DNA of 64,000 nt, taken from positions 1 through 64,000 of the forward strand of contig NZ_JBIPKH010000013.1 in the NCBI RefSeq assembly GCF_044068625.1, in the 5' to 3' direction. Below, piece by piece: positions 1-8,828 of this stretch. The translations under genes were made by a program, and so were the position numbers. The first letter of the stretch is position 1; every line of letters begins with the position of its first letter. Origin of the DNA: Desulfurivibrio sp044068625. GTDB taxonomy: Bacteria; Desulfobacterota; Desulfobulbia; Desulfobulbales; Desulfurivibrionaceae. The notes below the pieces were generated by a model, which searched no databases, was not told the origin of the DNA, and saw only the letters and a program-made list of their open reading frames with translations.

Positions 1-1761
1 GCTTAGCTCCGGGATGACCTGGATCAGGTAGGCCGGAATGCTGGTGGGCAACTGGCTGAGATCGGTGATCTCGCCCTCGGGCAGCAGCGCCAGCAGCGCC
101 TCCTCATCCGCCTCGGTGGCCGGCCGGAAGGAAAGCGTCACCTTGCGGTTGTTGAGCTGGGCCCAAGGGAAGCTCTCTTGCACCTGGGGGTCGCCGAAGA
201 GATCCGCTCCCATGCCGAAGGTGATCCGCGGCTGCAGGGCCTGGGGCAGATAGGCATAGCGGGCGCCTTCCACCACCCGCTGATAGGGCAATCCCGAGGG
301 CAGCACCGCTTCCTCCTGCAGGATCACCTTGCCGCCGCCGACCACCTCGCCCACCGTGGGGTCGGTCATGGTCTCGATATGGGCTTCCAGGGCCTGGCGT
401 GCCTGCTCCTGGGCCGCCTCCACCACCGTCGGGTCGAGGCCCTGCACCCAGCCCTGCTCCTCGTTGACCGTACCACTGTCGATAAATTGCTGCACCAGGG
501 CCTCGCCGTCGATAGCGGTGATGGCGGCCAGATCGAGACCTTCAAGATATTCATACTGCTTGAAGGTCGCGTCCAGGGCAAGCCAGGTGTCGGCCTGGCG
601 CATCACCGCCGCCCGGGAGGGGAGGAAATCCACCGCCGCTTCCACCCAAACGTGTTCCATCCGCACATGGGAGACCTTACCGCCGGCCACCAGGCCGGTC
701 AAGGGAATGCCCCCTGAACTGGCGTAATTCATCGCTTCTTCGATCTGCTCGAAACCGCCCGCCCAGTTGCGGAAACGATCCTCCGGCACCTCGACGGCGC
801 CATGCACATAGCGGGCCGGAACCCCCGAGGCACGCAGAAGCGATACCAGCAGGCCGGCGATATCCATAGCGTTGCCCCGGCGGCTGGTGAGGGTGACATC
901 GGCATCCTGCACCGCGCCCCAGGAGGGCAGCCATTCAACATGGTTGCGCACCCAGTGGTAAATGGCCACCGGTTGATGCTCCAACTCCGCGGCCTTGGCC
1001 AGGATGGCGGGGCTGAGGCGCACCTCCACACTCTCGGCCAGATAGGCCGGGTCATCGGCTCCAGGCAGGGTGTCGAAGAGGAAACCCTCCAGGGCGGCTA
1101 ACCGTAGCGGGGGCGTGTTATATAGCCCGCTGACCGGAAAATCCTCGCCGCGCTCCCGGGGATGGTTGTCCGGTGCCGGCAGCCTGGGGCCGTGGGGCAG
1201 CACGGCGGGGTCGAACGGGCGGGGCGAGCGTTCAAGCTGGTGGCCGCCAAGACGCCGCCCGGCGCGCACCACCCTCGCCCGCAATTCTTCAGCAGTAATC
1301 CCGGGCTCTTCCACCGCGGCAAGCTCTTCATTAAACGCCCCGAATTCCTGCCGGTAGGCGGTCACGGTCTCGCGGTGGCGCTCCAGGATCACCTCCGGCA
1401 CGCCGCGTTCCCGCAACATGGCCTCCACCGCGTCAAACTCCGCCAGTACTTCCCGGTCCAGGCCCGCCAACTGGCGGCGAAGATCCGCCAGGGCCCTGCG
1501 CTCATGGGCGACAGCCAGACCCCGGCGCAACCCTGATTCCGCGGCCTGCAAAGTGTCCCCGGTTTCGCGCAGCAGTTTGGCCAGTTGTTCATTATGGTCG
1601 GGCTTGCGGACCTGCCGGTCCTGGCCGGACGGAGTTCCGGGCTGAAAGGCCAACACCACCGGCTGGGTAATCTGCATGACAAAGGCCACCAGCACCGCCA
1701 CGGCGGTGAATTTCAGAAACAGAGTGCCAGGGCGCGGCATCAGGGCCAGTGGTGCGCTCAT
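1..1761 (-). CDS. Exported transglutaminase-fold protein (3' end beyond window)
   Basis: Open minus-strand frame of 587 codons to the window edge. The start ATG at 1761 has GGAG 8 nt upstream, 28 nt after the preceding gene. Residues 14-40 form a hydrophobic export or anchor segment; 55-150 are charged and helical. A transglutaminase-like core lies at about 260-402: the IYHWVRNHVEW lead, the arginine-rich LLRASGVPARYV segment, His370 in EHVWVEA and Asp397 in LALDATF. The position that is normally the nucleophilic Cys is Ala298 (GNAMDIA), so classical acyl transfer is doubtful. It is the third gene of an operon with an IgGFc-binding-like and a toroid protein, so a surface or periplasmic role is inferred. 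The fold assignment is firm, the function is not. Confidence 0.75.
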   Translation of the reverse strand, partial: MSAPLALMPRPGTLFLKFTAVAVLVAFVMQITQPVVLAFQPGTPSGQDRQVRKPDHNEQLAKLLRETGDTLQAAESGLRRGLAVAHERRALADLRRQLAGLDREVLAEFDAVEAMLRERGVPEVILERHRETVTAYRQEFGAFNEELAAVEEPGITAEELRARVVRAGRRLGGHQLERSPRPFDPAVLPHGPRLPAPDNHPRERGEDFPVSGLYNTPPLRLAALEGFLFDTLPGADDPAYLAESVEVRLSPAILAKAAELEHQPVAIYHWVRNHVEWLPSWGAVQDADVTLTSRRGNAMDIAGLLVSLLRASGVPARYVHGAVEVPEDRFRNWAGGFEQIEEAMNYASSGGIPLTGLVAGGKVSHVRMEHVWVEAAVDFLPSRAAVMRQADTWLALDATFKQYEYLEGLDLAAITAIDGEALVQQFIDSGTVNEEQGWVQGLDPTVVEAAQEQARQALEAHIETMTDPTVGEVVGGGKVILQEEAVLPSGLPYQRVVEGARYAYLPQALQPRITFGMGADLFGDPQVQESFPWAQLNNRKVTLSFRPATEADEEALLALLPEGEITDLSQLPTSIPAYLIQVIPELS

Positions 1762-1789
1762 GGGTATCGCTCCTTCACGGTTATTTGCA

Positions 1790-4700
1790 TCATATCTCTT
1801 TGGCAATACGAACAATCAGCCAGGCCATGGAGTCGCGAATCTCCTCCGCCTGCTCCCCATCCATGCCCCCCAGGATTTCAGCTGCTTTGAGCAGATGGAA
1901 GACGGCCTGTTCGGGCCGCCCCCGGCCGTGAAAGCCTTCGGCCTGCTCAACTTCACGCAGAACCCGGCCATAGTCGCGATCCCGGGCAGCCAGCCAGATG
2001 AGCATCGTGCGCAGCTCCTCGAAGGTCGGCAGGGGTTCCACCGGGAAGACATGGCTGGTGATGCCGTACTCCTCCCACCAGCCGCCGTCACGCAACTCGA
2101 TCCGGGCGGTGACCACGGCAGACTGCGGCTCGTCCGGCAGTTGCCACCAGAATCCGACCTCGGCCGAGCCGTCGGCGGGCAGATCCAGGTCAAAGGAGAG
2201 GGCTTGATAGCCCGCCGGGTTGCCCTGGCCGGGATCGACGATCCTCCCGCCGACAACCTCGAGGTGCAGCCGGACAGCGACGGCTTCACCCCGGTTGTCG
2301 AGTCGCCAGTACACCGGCACCGCCATGCCGGCCCGGTTGATGGCCGGCTCGGGATGAACGTGCGTCAAGGCCTGCGGAAGCAGCTCGGCAAAACCACTCT
2401 CCGCCCCAGCGGCATGGGCCTGGCTCAGAAGGTCAAAACCGGCGGTCACGGCCAGCCCCTGACCATACTCATGCCAGGCCACTGACGTGCGATCACCGGG
2501 CCGACCCCGGTCAATGAGATACTCGGCCAGCGGGACCGCTCCAGCCAGGCGCAGGGCCTGCGGCAATTCCTCTTGGACGAAGGCCAGATCAGGCACCGCC
2601 AAAGGTACGGAAGGCAGCGAAACAATCCCGTCGGCATGGGAATGAACCCCCACCACCTCGACTCCGGAGGCGGCCAGCAGGTGATGATTGCGTTGATCAT
2701 GGATACCGGCCATGACCAGACCCCGGCCGGCAAAAATCGCCTCCCGCAACTCGCGGCTTACCTGGTTGTCCAGCTTGACGCGGGAGGAGAGCAGCAGGAA
2801 GGCGCTGTAGCCGCCCTGGCGCAGCTCCCGGGCGAAAGCGGAATCATCGGTAACCACCGTATGGGACCAGCCATGGGCCGTGAGCAGTTCTTCCAGGAAG
2901 GCACGGCGTTGTCGGCTTGATCCGTCCCCGTGGATATCGGCATCGGTTAAAATAAAATCACCGAACGCGTTTCCGGGCTGCGGTAGATCGGCGCAGCCGA
3001 CCGGCAGGAGACCGGAATCCAGTGAATGGGTCCGGTCTTGCTGATACAGGGTGGCGACCAGCCGATGGGAACCTTCCTTGAACGTGCCGCCTTCCGGGGC
3101 TCTGATTTCGACGGCCATGCCATGGGTGGAGATCTCCCGCAGCACCAGGTTGGCGCCGCTGCCGAGGCTGAGGTCCATGGGCAGAAGCTCGTCCGCCATC
3201 GCGGTTTCCACATCCAGCAGCCGGCCGTTTTCATCGAGAAGTTCCACCCGCACCACTTCTCCGCCGGCCAGGGGCTGGGGCGTCTCGAGATGCAGATTGA
3301 GGGCCGTCACCCCCCGGCACTCACTGGGGGAAACATCGTCCAGCAACACCAGCACCCGCCCGCGTTCGCCAATATTCGGAGTGGAGAGGAATTTGTCCTC
3401 GACCCGCACCGGAGCGCTGGCCAGGGTGCGGATCTCACCGCCAATTTCCGCCCGCAGCACGGCCAGCAGTACCGTGTCGGCGGCCACTTCTGCGTTCCAG
3501 TCAGCCGAGAAGCCGTGACCGGCTCCTTGTTCCAGGTTGATAGTTTCACTCCAGCCCGCCAACTCTTGCTGAGCGGCGGGATCAACCAGGGTAAGGGTGA
3601 CCGGCAGACCCATGAGGGCTGCGTTGCCGTAATTAGCCACTTGGGCGGAAAGCAGGAGCGGCTCGAAGCGATACACGGGGTTGGGGGCGGCAAACAACCG
3701 GCCGTTCAGGCCGGCGCCGGTCTCGGCGGTGGAGAGTACCTGGAACCCGGTTTCGGCCAGGGCCCGCAAGGCACCTCCGACGTCATGGGCGGTTAGTACA
3801 ACCTGGTAGCCGCCCGGAGACGCCGCGCCCAAGGGCATGGACCACGCCAACTCCTGATGGCCGCCGGCAGCCAGGGTGGACAACGGATTTTCATCCCGCC
3901 ACAACTCCCCGCCGCCGGGCTCGTACACGGCAACCGTTACGGCATGGCCTTCGATCTGGGCGCCGACGGCGGTATTGCGCAACCGGCCGCTGATCGTCAC
4001 CGACTGCTGCGGCTCATAGGTATCCCGGTCGGTGGCTACCGCCGCCGTCAGCCCGACGCCGGCGGGCTGACCCACCCGGAAGTCGGCCACGGCGGAGAGC
4101 TCAAGCTGTCCGTACTGATCCAGCACCTGGGCGTAAACCTGGTAATCACCGGCGTAAATCCCGGTGGTGTCGAACAGCTCCGGGGCCGGATCAACCCGCT
4201 GCCCGGCGCCGACGGCCAGCGCTTCACTGCCGGGCAGCAGCGCGACAAAATTACCGGTTCCATCCCGAACCTCAAGCGTCAGCGCCACCATACCGTCAAC
4301 CGCGCCCATATTGGTGATGCCGGGCTGAACAAGCGCGGATTCGCCCAAGGTATAAACCGCTTTGTCCAGGGCCAGATCAAGCCGGTAAACCGACGGCAGC
4401 ACGGTCACCAGCTGTTCCCCCAGCGTGCGGCGATGCTCGTTGCCGTTGAGATCCTCGTAGATAAGCTCCAGGCTGTGACTTACCAGGCGCTGCTCTCCGG
4501 GCACGGCATCGCGCAGGGTAAGATCGAAGTCGAGATCCTGCACCTGGCCGATGGCAAATTGCGGGAAATTCCATTCGATCTCGAGGCGGTCTGGGTGCTG
4601 TTCGATCCGCTCCGGCGGCAGCAGGAAGGAGTCCGCCTCCAGATCGATTCCGCCGGTGGCGATGGTGCTGATAACACGTACATTGCGATAGTCGCCGTGA

Positions 4701-5998
4701 ATGGGGTTGATCACTTCCATCGCCCCGCCGCCGGCATAGCCGTAAGAATCATAGGAAGCAAACCCGTAAACATAGATGCCGAAGGGCTGTCCCGCTGCGA
4801 TGGCATGGGAACCGGCCTGAAGCGGCACCTGAGCGCCGCTGAAGCCGCTGTCGCCGATGGGATGAAACAGCTCCGGGTCCAGGGGCTCGCCATCCAGCAG
4901 CAGGGTTTCGACGGCCGGCGTCGGGATCACAATATTGACGAAATTATTGAAACCACTGGGGGGAGTGGCAAAAACATAGTGGTCAAGAAACTGCTCGCTG
5001 GGCGGCACCAGCATCATAAAAGGGTCGGAGGGCACCCGGTCATAACTCTGCCCCACCGAATATTGAGCCAGCAGCATTGGAGCGTTGGCCTCGACCCGGG
5101 CCGGCGCGGTCAGTATCTGGTCATAATAGCCCCCGGCATTGAGGGTAGCAACCGGCTCGCCGTCGATCCTTACCTCGGTTCCATCTTGAGAGGCCAGAAC
5201 CCGGAAGAGATCACCCCGCAGCCGGGTTGCCAGGGGATAGGTGAGGAAGGATTTTCCCCAGGCCGTAAGCGGGGGCATCATGTCGACAATGTGATCGCAG
5301 GCGGATACTCCCCGGGGCACATTGGCGCACTCCTCACCACTCACTACCGCCACCGGCGCATTGGCGGTAATGGAAGATCCGGTAAGATCGGCTGTGGCCC
5401 TGAGCCGAAAAGTCTGCAAGCGGTTCAAGGTGATGGTGAACGGCACCCCCGCTGGATGATCAGTCAGGGAGGCGGCGGGGACGATGGTCACCTCGGTATT
5501 ATCCTCGACCCCAATCACTGCAAACTGTGAAGCATAAATTCCACCGTAATAGTTCATCACCAGATAATCCGTATCCAGCACATGGGATGGAAGCCCCAGG
5601 AAGGCATCGGTGGTATATTGCAGGCGGTTTAGTCCGTAAACATGGACCGGGGCGTCGGCCGCCACTCGCACACCAAGGTTGGACACCTGGTTACTGGGCA
5701 AATTCTGGGCATTGCCGGGAACCGTGACCGTCGTCACCTGGCCGGCCTCAACGGTGAAATAGGTAAAGAATCCGATCCCCGGAATTTCAACGATCCCCTG
5801 GGTATCTTCCCGGGATGCAATAAACAGACTCAAGGTGCTGCCACCGGTATGGTTGAGCAAAAAGGAGAAGACAAACTCGGTACCAGAGGTATCCTTCAAC
5901 TCACGCTCCTGCGCCCGGGCGTTGTTGAACAGCGCCAGCCAACAACAAAGCGTCACCGCCAGCAACCTGAGACCTTGCGCGATTAATTTCATCCTCAT
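1790..5998 (-). CDS. Large secreted IgGFc-binding-domain-like adhesin (1402 aa)
   Basis: Residues 1-29 are a signal peptide ending at ARA-QE. About 40-430 resembles the IgGFc-binding N-terminal domain (VFSFLLNHTGG, GVEDNTEVTIVPA, repeated beta-strand pattern). Residues 530-1000 are tandem beta-sandwich modules of the CARDB or macroglobulin type (for example ALDKAVYTLGESALV and ATDRDTYEPQQSV). About 1060-1200 looks like a flavodoxin or glutamine-amidotransferase-like alpha/beta segment (FILTDADIHGDG, GRGLVMAGIHDQ). The C-terminus is helical. Its ATG overlaps the stop of the upstream toroid gene as ATGA, so the two are translationally coupled. A role in adhesion or surface assembly is inferred from domain types; no specific substrate is known. 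Confidence 0.7.
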   Translation of the reverse strand: MRMKLIAQGLRLLAVTLCCWLALFNNARAQERELKDTSGTEFVFSFLLNHTGGSTLSLFIASREDTQGIVEIPGIGFFTYFTVEAGQVTTVTVPGNAQNLPSNQVSNLGVRVAADAPVHVYGLNRLQYTTDAFLGLPSHVLDTDYLVMNYYGGIYASQFAVIGVEDNTEVTIVPAASLTDHPAGVPFTITLNRLQTFRLRATADLTGSSITANAPVAVVSGEECANVPRGVSACDHIVDMMPPLTAWGKSFLTYPLATRLRGDLFRVLASQDGTEVRIDGEPVATLNAGGYYDQILTAPARVEANAPMLLAQYSVGQSYDRVPSDPFMMLVPPSEQFLDHYVFATPPSGFNNFVNIVIPTPAVETLLLDGEPLDPELFHPIGDSGFSGAQVPLQAGSHAIAAGQPFGIYVYGFASYDSYGYAGGGAMEVINPIHGDYRNVRVISTIATGGIDLEADSFLLPPERIEQHPDRLEIEWNFPQFAIGQVQDLDFDLTLRDAVPGEQRLVSHSLELIYEDLNGNEHRRTLGEQLVTVLPSVYRLDLALDKAVYTLGESALVQPGITNMGAVDGMVALTLEVRDGTGNFVALLPGSEALAVGAGQRVDPAPELFDTTGIYAGDYQVYAQVLDQYGQLELSAVADFRVGQPAGVGLTAAVATDRDTYEPQQSVTISGRLRNTAVGAQIEGHAVTVAVYEPGGGELWRDENPLSTLAAGGHQELAWSMPLGAASPGGYQVVLTAHDVGGALRALAETGFQVLSTAETGAGLNGRLFAAPNPVYRFEPLLLSAQVANYGNAALMGLPVTLTLVDPAAQQELAGWSETINLEQGAGHGFSADWNAEVAADTVLLAVLRAEIGGEIRTLASAPVRVEDKFLSTPNIGERGRVLVLLDDVSPSECRGVTALNLHLETPQPLAGGEVVRVELLDENGRLLDVETAMADELLPMDLSLGSGANLVLREISTHGMAVEIRAPEGGTFKEGSHRLVATLYQQDRTHSLDSGLLPVGCADLPQPGNAFGDFILTDADIHGDGSSRQRRAFLEELLTAHGWSHTVVTDDSAFARELRQGGYSAFLLLSSRVKLDNQVSRELREAIFAGRGLVMAGIHDQRNHHLLAASGVEVVGVHSHADGIVSLPSVPLAVPDLAFVQEELPQALRLAGAVPLAEYLIDRGRPGDRTSVAWHEYGQGLAVTAGFDLLSQAHAAGAESGFAELLPQALTHVHPEPAINRAGMAVPVYWRLDNRGEAVAVRLHLEVVGGRIVDPGQGNPAGYQALSFDLDLPADGSAEVGFWWQLPDEPQSAVVTARIELRDGGWWEEYGITSHVFPVEPLPTFEELRTMLIWLAARDRDYGRVLREVEQAEGFHGRGRPEQAVFHLLKAAEILGGMDGEQAEEIRDSMAWLIVRIAKEI

Positions 5999-8673
5999 GG
6001 CGCTTGCACCCCCTCGATTCGAATCCTCATGCGCAGCCGCGAATCGCCTTGAGGCAGAACTTGCTCCGGCGCCAGATTTTGCCGGAGTTCGATGCGGATA
6101 TCCGGCGCCACTTCCACCGTGCCTGCCTCCATGGTCGCTGCCTCGACCCCTTCAATACCGATAAGCTTGAAGGGGTAACTTCCGGCCCGAGCAAAATTCC
6201 ATTCCAGGGAGGCGAGGGTCAGGGTGGCGGAGGTCGTCCGGGGATCGATCTCCACCACGGCGGTATCGGCATGCAGGAGCATCCCGTCGGGATCGCGCCA
6301 CTCGTAGGTAACGCCCGGCGTCAACGGGACATTGGACCGGTTGCGCAGCGAGAGCAGAATCCGCACCGCTTCGGATGCACCCTGATTCGCCTGGTGAGGG
6401 TCGGCGGCCAGCCGCACATATTCCAGCCACCTGGTCTCTTCCACCACTACCCGGGCAGTCCGTTCGACCAACAGTTCCGCGGAGGCGGCATCATGAACCT
6501 GGAGCCAGACCGTATAGGTATCCGGCGGGTAGTGCCGGTTATACCAACTGATCTCCGCCTCCCTGACTGCTCCGGGGGCAAGGCTGAAGGTAGCAATCCC
6601 CCCCGTCGCCTCGGGCGTCACTCCAAACTCATCAACCAGCCCGCCTTGGGAATCCAGCACCCGCAGGTGCAGCCGTACCAAGCGTTCGCTGTCGGCCCTG
6701 TTTTCCAGGGCGGCATTCAGGAGAACCTGACTGTAGGCCGGGTATGCCGGGCGCTCGGCGGTCAGAGCAGTGATGGCTATCCCGCCGTATGATGCCGGTT
6801 GCAATACCACGGCCAGCTCTGCGCGACCATGTTCGGCAAGTTCAACCGCGTAACGCCTTGCATGGTAACCGGGCGCGGCAGCAGCCAGTTCGAAATTCAG
6901 GCTCTTGATGCCTTCGATCACAAAGCGTCCCGCATCGTCGCTTTCGGCCGATTCACCGGCAACCGTCAACAGCGCGCCGGCAATCGGTTCGCCACTGTCG
7001 GCCGCGTGTACCGTCCCGCGAATGGTGCTGGTTTCGGGAAGCTCTACCCGGGCCAGGCGCAAGTCCCCAAGATCAAACAAACCGCCCTTGTCCGCCAGCA
7101 GCGAGAGGGATACGCCCAGATATCCATCCGCCTGGATTGCAAGGATGAGTTCCGCCGGGACAAGCTCCTCAAGCAGAAATGCGCCATCGTTGCCGGTGAG
7201 AGTCTCGACCGGCCCGGGTGAGGTGACCAGGGCTCCGGCAATCGGAGTCCCATCAAAGGAATCCAGTACCCTGCCCCGAAGAGTCAGGGTACTTTCGGGT
7301 TCTGTGCCTGCCGGCAGCAGGGCCGGCGAGAAGTTGAGAACCGCCCCGGCAACCACCGTTGCATTGACGGTTACCGGTTCATAACCATCGGCGGTGACCG
7401 TAATTGATGCTTCCCCCATCCCAAGTTCCAATTGATAACCGCCATCGGCGCCGGTCATGGTCGAGATCTGTTCCGCACCCACCGCCGCCACCAAGGCACC
7501 GGGCACCAGGGCGCCACTGACGCCATCGGTTACAACACCCCGCAACAACCCGGAATCGAGCAACGGGTGCAGCAAAACGATGCCCATATCCAGATGTCTG
7601 CCGACTTCCACCCGCACCTGGCGCAAAACCGGATCATAACCGGTATAACCGAACTCAACCGTGTGCTCTCCCGGTGGTAGCTCGCCCAACTCGAAGCCGC
7701 CATTGTCGCGGGTCAAAGTCCCAAAGTCCGTGCCCGGCAAAGTGACACGCCCGCCGGCCAAAGGCAGGCCGGTCGCCGCATCCTGAACCCTGCCGGTAAT
7801 GCTTCCCGTTGCCGGTTCAACGACCGGCGCTTCCCGCTGCTCCGCCAAATGGATTGCCCGCAGACTTAAAGCGGTGGCGTAAACGCTGCCATCCCATGAA
7901 CCGGATGCATTCTGACGCTCGCGCAAAGCGGCAACCGAATCGTCATAGCAAGTCGCATCGGTGACGGCGGGGATCAAGGCCAGCAGCGCCTGAGCGCTTT
8001 CCCAGGATTCTCCCCACAAGGCGCCGGGCTGGTGTTGTTGCAAAAGAAAATTCACACTCGCTTGCAGCGGACCGGAAAGATTGTAATCGAGAAGGCGGCT
8101 TTGCAGCAGAAGCAAAGCCCTGGAGGTAAGATATACTGAGGGTGGGCTGGACGGATTGAGAGAAAAACCGCCGTCGGCATGCTGACGCTGAAGCAGATAA
8201 TTGAGGGCCGGTTGCACCACCGCAGCTTCCTTCATGCCTGCCACGCTTAGGGCCTCCAGGGCCTCAATGGTGTCAAGCAGGCTGCTCCCCCCACCCGGCC
8301 GGGAACTGAAACCTCCGTCAGGATTCTGATGCCGGGCAAGTTCAGCAGGCAAAGCATCGATCGTTTCCCCTTGAAGCGCGGTAACAATTAGTCGCCTCAC
8401 AAGAAAGGGAAGATCGGATGAGCCGTCAGCATCGAGATAGTGTAGCGCAGCCTGGAAAGCAGCGCTGGTATCATACCCCAACAGATGCAGAGTGCGAAGT
8501 GCTTCAAAGGTAGCATGGTGAGCGATCGTTTCATCGGCAGGTCCGGAAATACGGCCATCCTCCTGCTGCTGAGCCAGCAACCACGTCAATCCGGCCTCGT
8601 GAGCCTGTGCAGGAGTCCCCCACATACCGAAAACGATGAGAGAGAAGATAAAGGCCACCGTAGCGAAGAGCAA
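5995..8673 (-). CDS. Exported alpha/alpha-toroid protein with carboxypeptidase-regulatory-like repeats (892 aa)
   Basis: First gene of a three-gene minus operon. The start is TTG at 8673 behind a purine-rich stretch (GAGGGGAAGAGG); an in-frame stop upstream leaves no earlier start. A signal peptide ends near AQA-HE (residue 24). Residues 25-280 carry repeats of the prenyltransferase/squalene-oxidase type (QQQEDGRIS, QNPDGGFSS, QHADGGFSL, NASGSWDGS), the alpha/alpha toroid also seen in complement thioester domains. Residues 285-620 hold about four carboxypeptidase-regulatory-like beta domains (ITGRVQDAATGLPLAGG, LRGVVTDGVSGALVPGA, LRGRVLDSFDGTPIAGA, IRGTVHAADSGEPIAGA). The remainder is beta-sandwich. 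Secreted; function unknown. Confidence 0.72.
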   Translation of the reverse strand: MLFATVAFIFSLIVFGMWGTPAQAHEAGLTWLLAQQQEDGRISGPADETIAHHATFEALRTLHLLGYDTSAAFQAALHYLDADGSSDLPFLVRRLIVTALQGETIDALPAELARHQNPDGGFSSRPGGGSSLLDTIEALEALSVAGMKEAAVVQPALNYLLQRQHADGGFSLNPSSPPSVYLTSRALLLLQSRLLDYNLSGPLQASVNFLLQQHQPGALWGESWESAQALLALIPAVTDATCYDDSVAALRERQNASGSWDGSVYATALSLRAIHLAEQREAPVVEPATGSITGRVQDAATGLPLAGGRVTLPGTDFGTLTRDNGGFELGELPPGEHTVEFGYTGYDPVLRQVRVEVGRHLDMGIVLLHPLLDSGLLRGVVTDGVSGALVPGALVAAVGAEQISTMTGADGGYQLELGMGEASITVTADGYEPVTVNATVVAGAVLNFSPALLPAGTEPESTLTLRGRVLDSFDGTPIAGALVTSPGPVETLTGNDGAFLLEELVPAELILAIQADGYLGVSLSLLADKGGLFDLGDLRLARVELPETSTIRGTVHAADSGEPIAGALLTVAGESAESDDAGRFVIEGIKSLNFELAAAAPGYHARRYAVELAEHGRAELAVVLQPASYGGIAITALTAERPAYPAYSQVLLNAALENRADSERLVRLHLRVLDSQGGLVDEFGVTPEATGGIATFSLAPGAVREAEISWYNRHYPPDTYTVWLQVHDAASAELLVERTARVVVEETRWLEYVRLAADPHQANQGASEAVRILLSLRNRSNVPLTPGVTYEWRDPDGMLLHADTAVVEIDPRTTSATLTLASLEWNFARAGSYPFKLIGIEGVEAATMEAGTVEVAPDIRIELRQNLAPEQVLPQGDSRLRMRIRIEGVQAP

Positions 8674-8702
8674 CCTGCCGCCTCTTCCCCTCTCTTTTCT
8701 CC

Positions 8703-8765
8703 TACATCAACGACGACGAGCTGGTGGAGATCACCCCCAAGTCGATCCGCCTGCGCAAGATCTAA
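8703..8765 (+). pseudogene. typA: Relic of typA/bipA 3' end
   Basis: On the plus strand 21 codons read YINDDELVEITPKSIRLRKI followed by TAA. This matches the well-conserved C-terminal block of the ribosome-associated GTPase TypA/BipA (xDDELVEVTPKSIRLRK). No further TypA-like sequence is visible upstream: similarity stops about 30 bases from the TTG start of the divergent toroid gene. It therefore looks like a gene end left by a rearrangement, with the intact gene elsewhere. The family match is from memory of the motif, not from a search. Confidence 0.6.
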
Positions 8766-8772
8766 AACAAAT

Positions 8773-8805
8773 AAGGTGGCAGCCCTCCTGAAGGGCTGCC
8801 ACCTT
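8773..8805 (-). terminator. Rho-independent terminator of the htrA operon
   Basis: A perfect 14-bp stem (8773-8786 with 8792-8805) with a 5-base loop lies 23 nt beyond the htrA stop. On the minus strand it is followed by a T-rich tract (TTATTTGTTTT), as expected for an intrinsic terminator. The stem is symmetrical, so it could also have served the plus-strand typA remnant. Confidence 0.85.
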
Positions 8806-8828
8806 GTTGACCACAGAGCTTACCGCGC

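Noticed and set aside
3857..5530. 557-codon plus-strand open frame
   Set aside because: Antisense shadow of the IgGFc-binding-like gene; composition (many Gly, His, Arg) is typical of reverse frames in GC-rich DNA, with no signal or domain.
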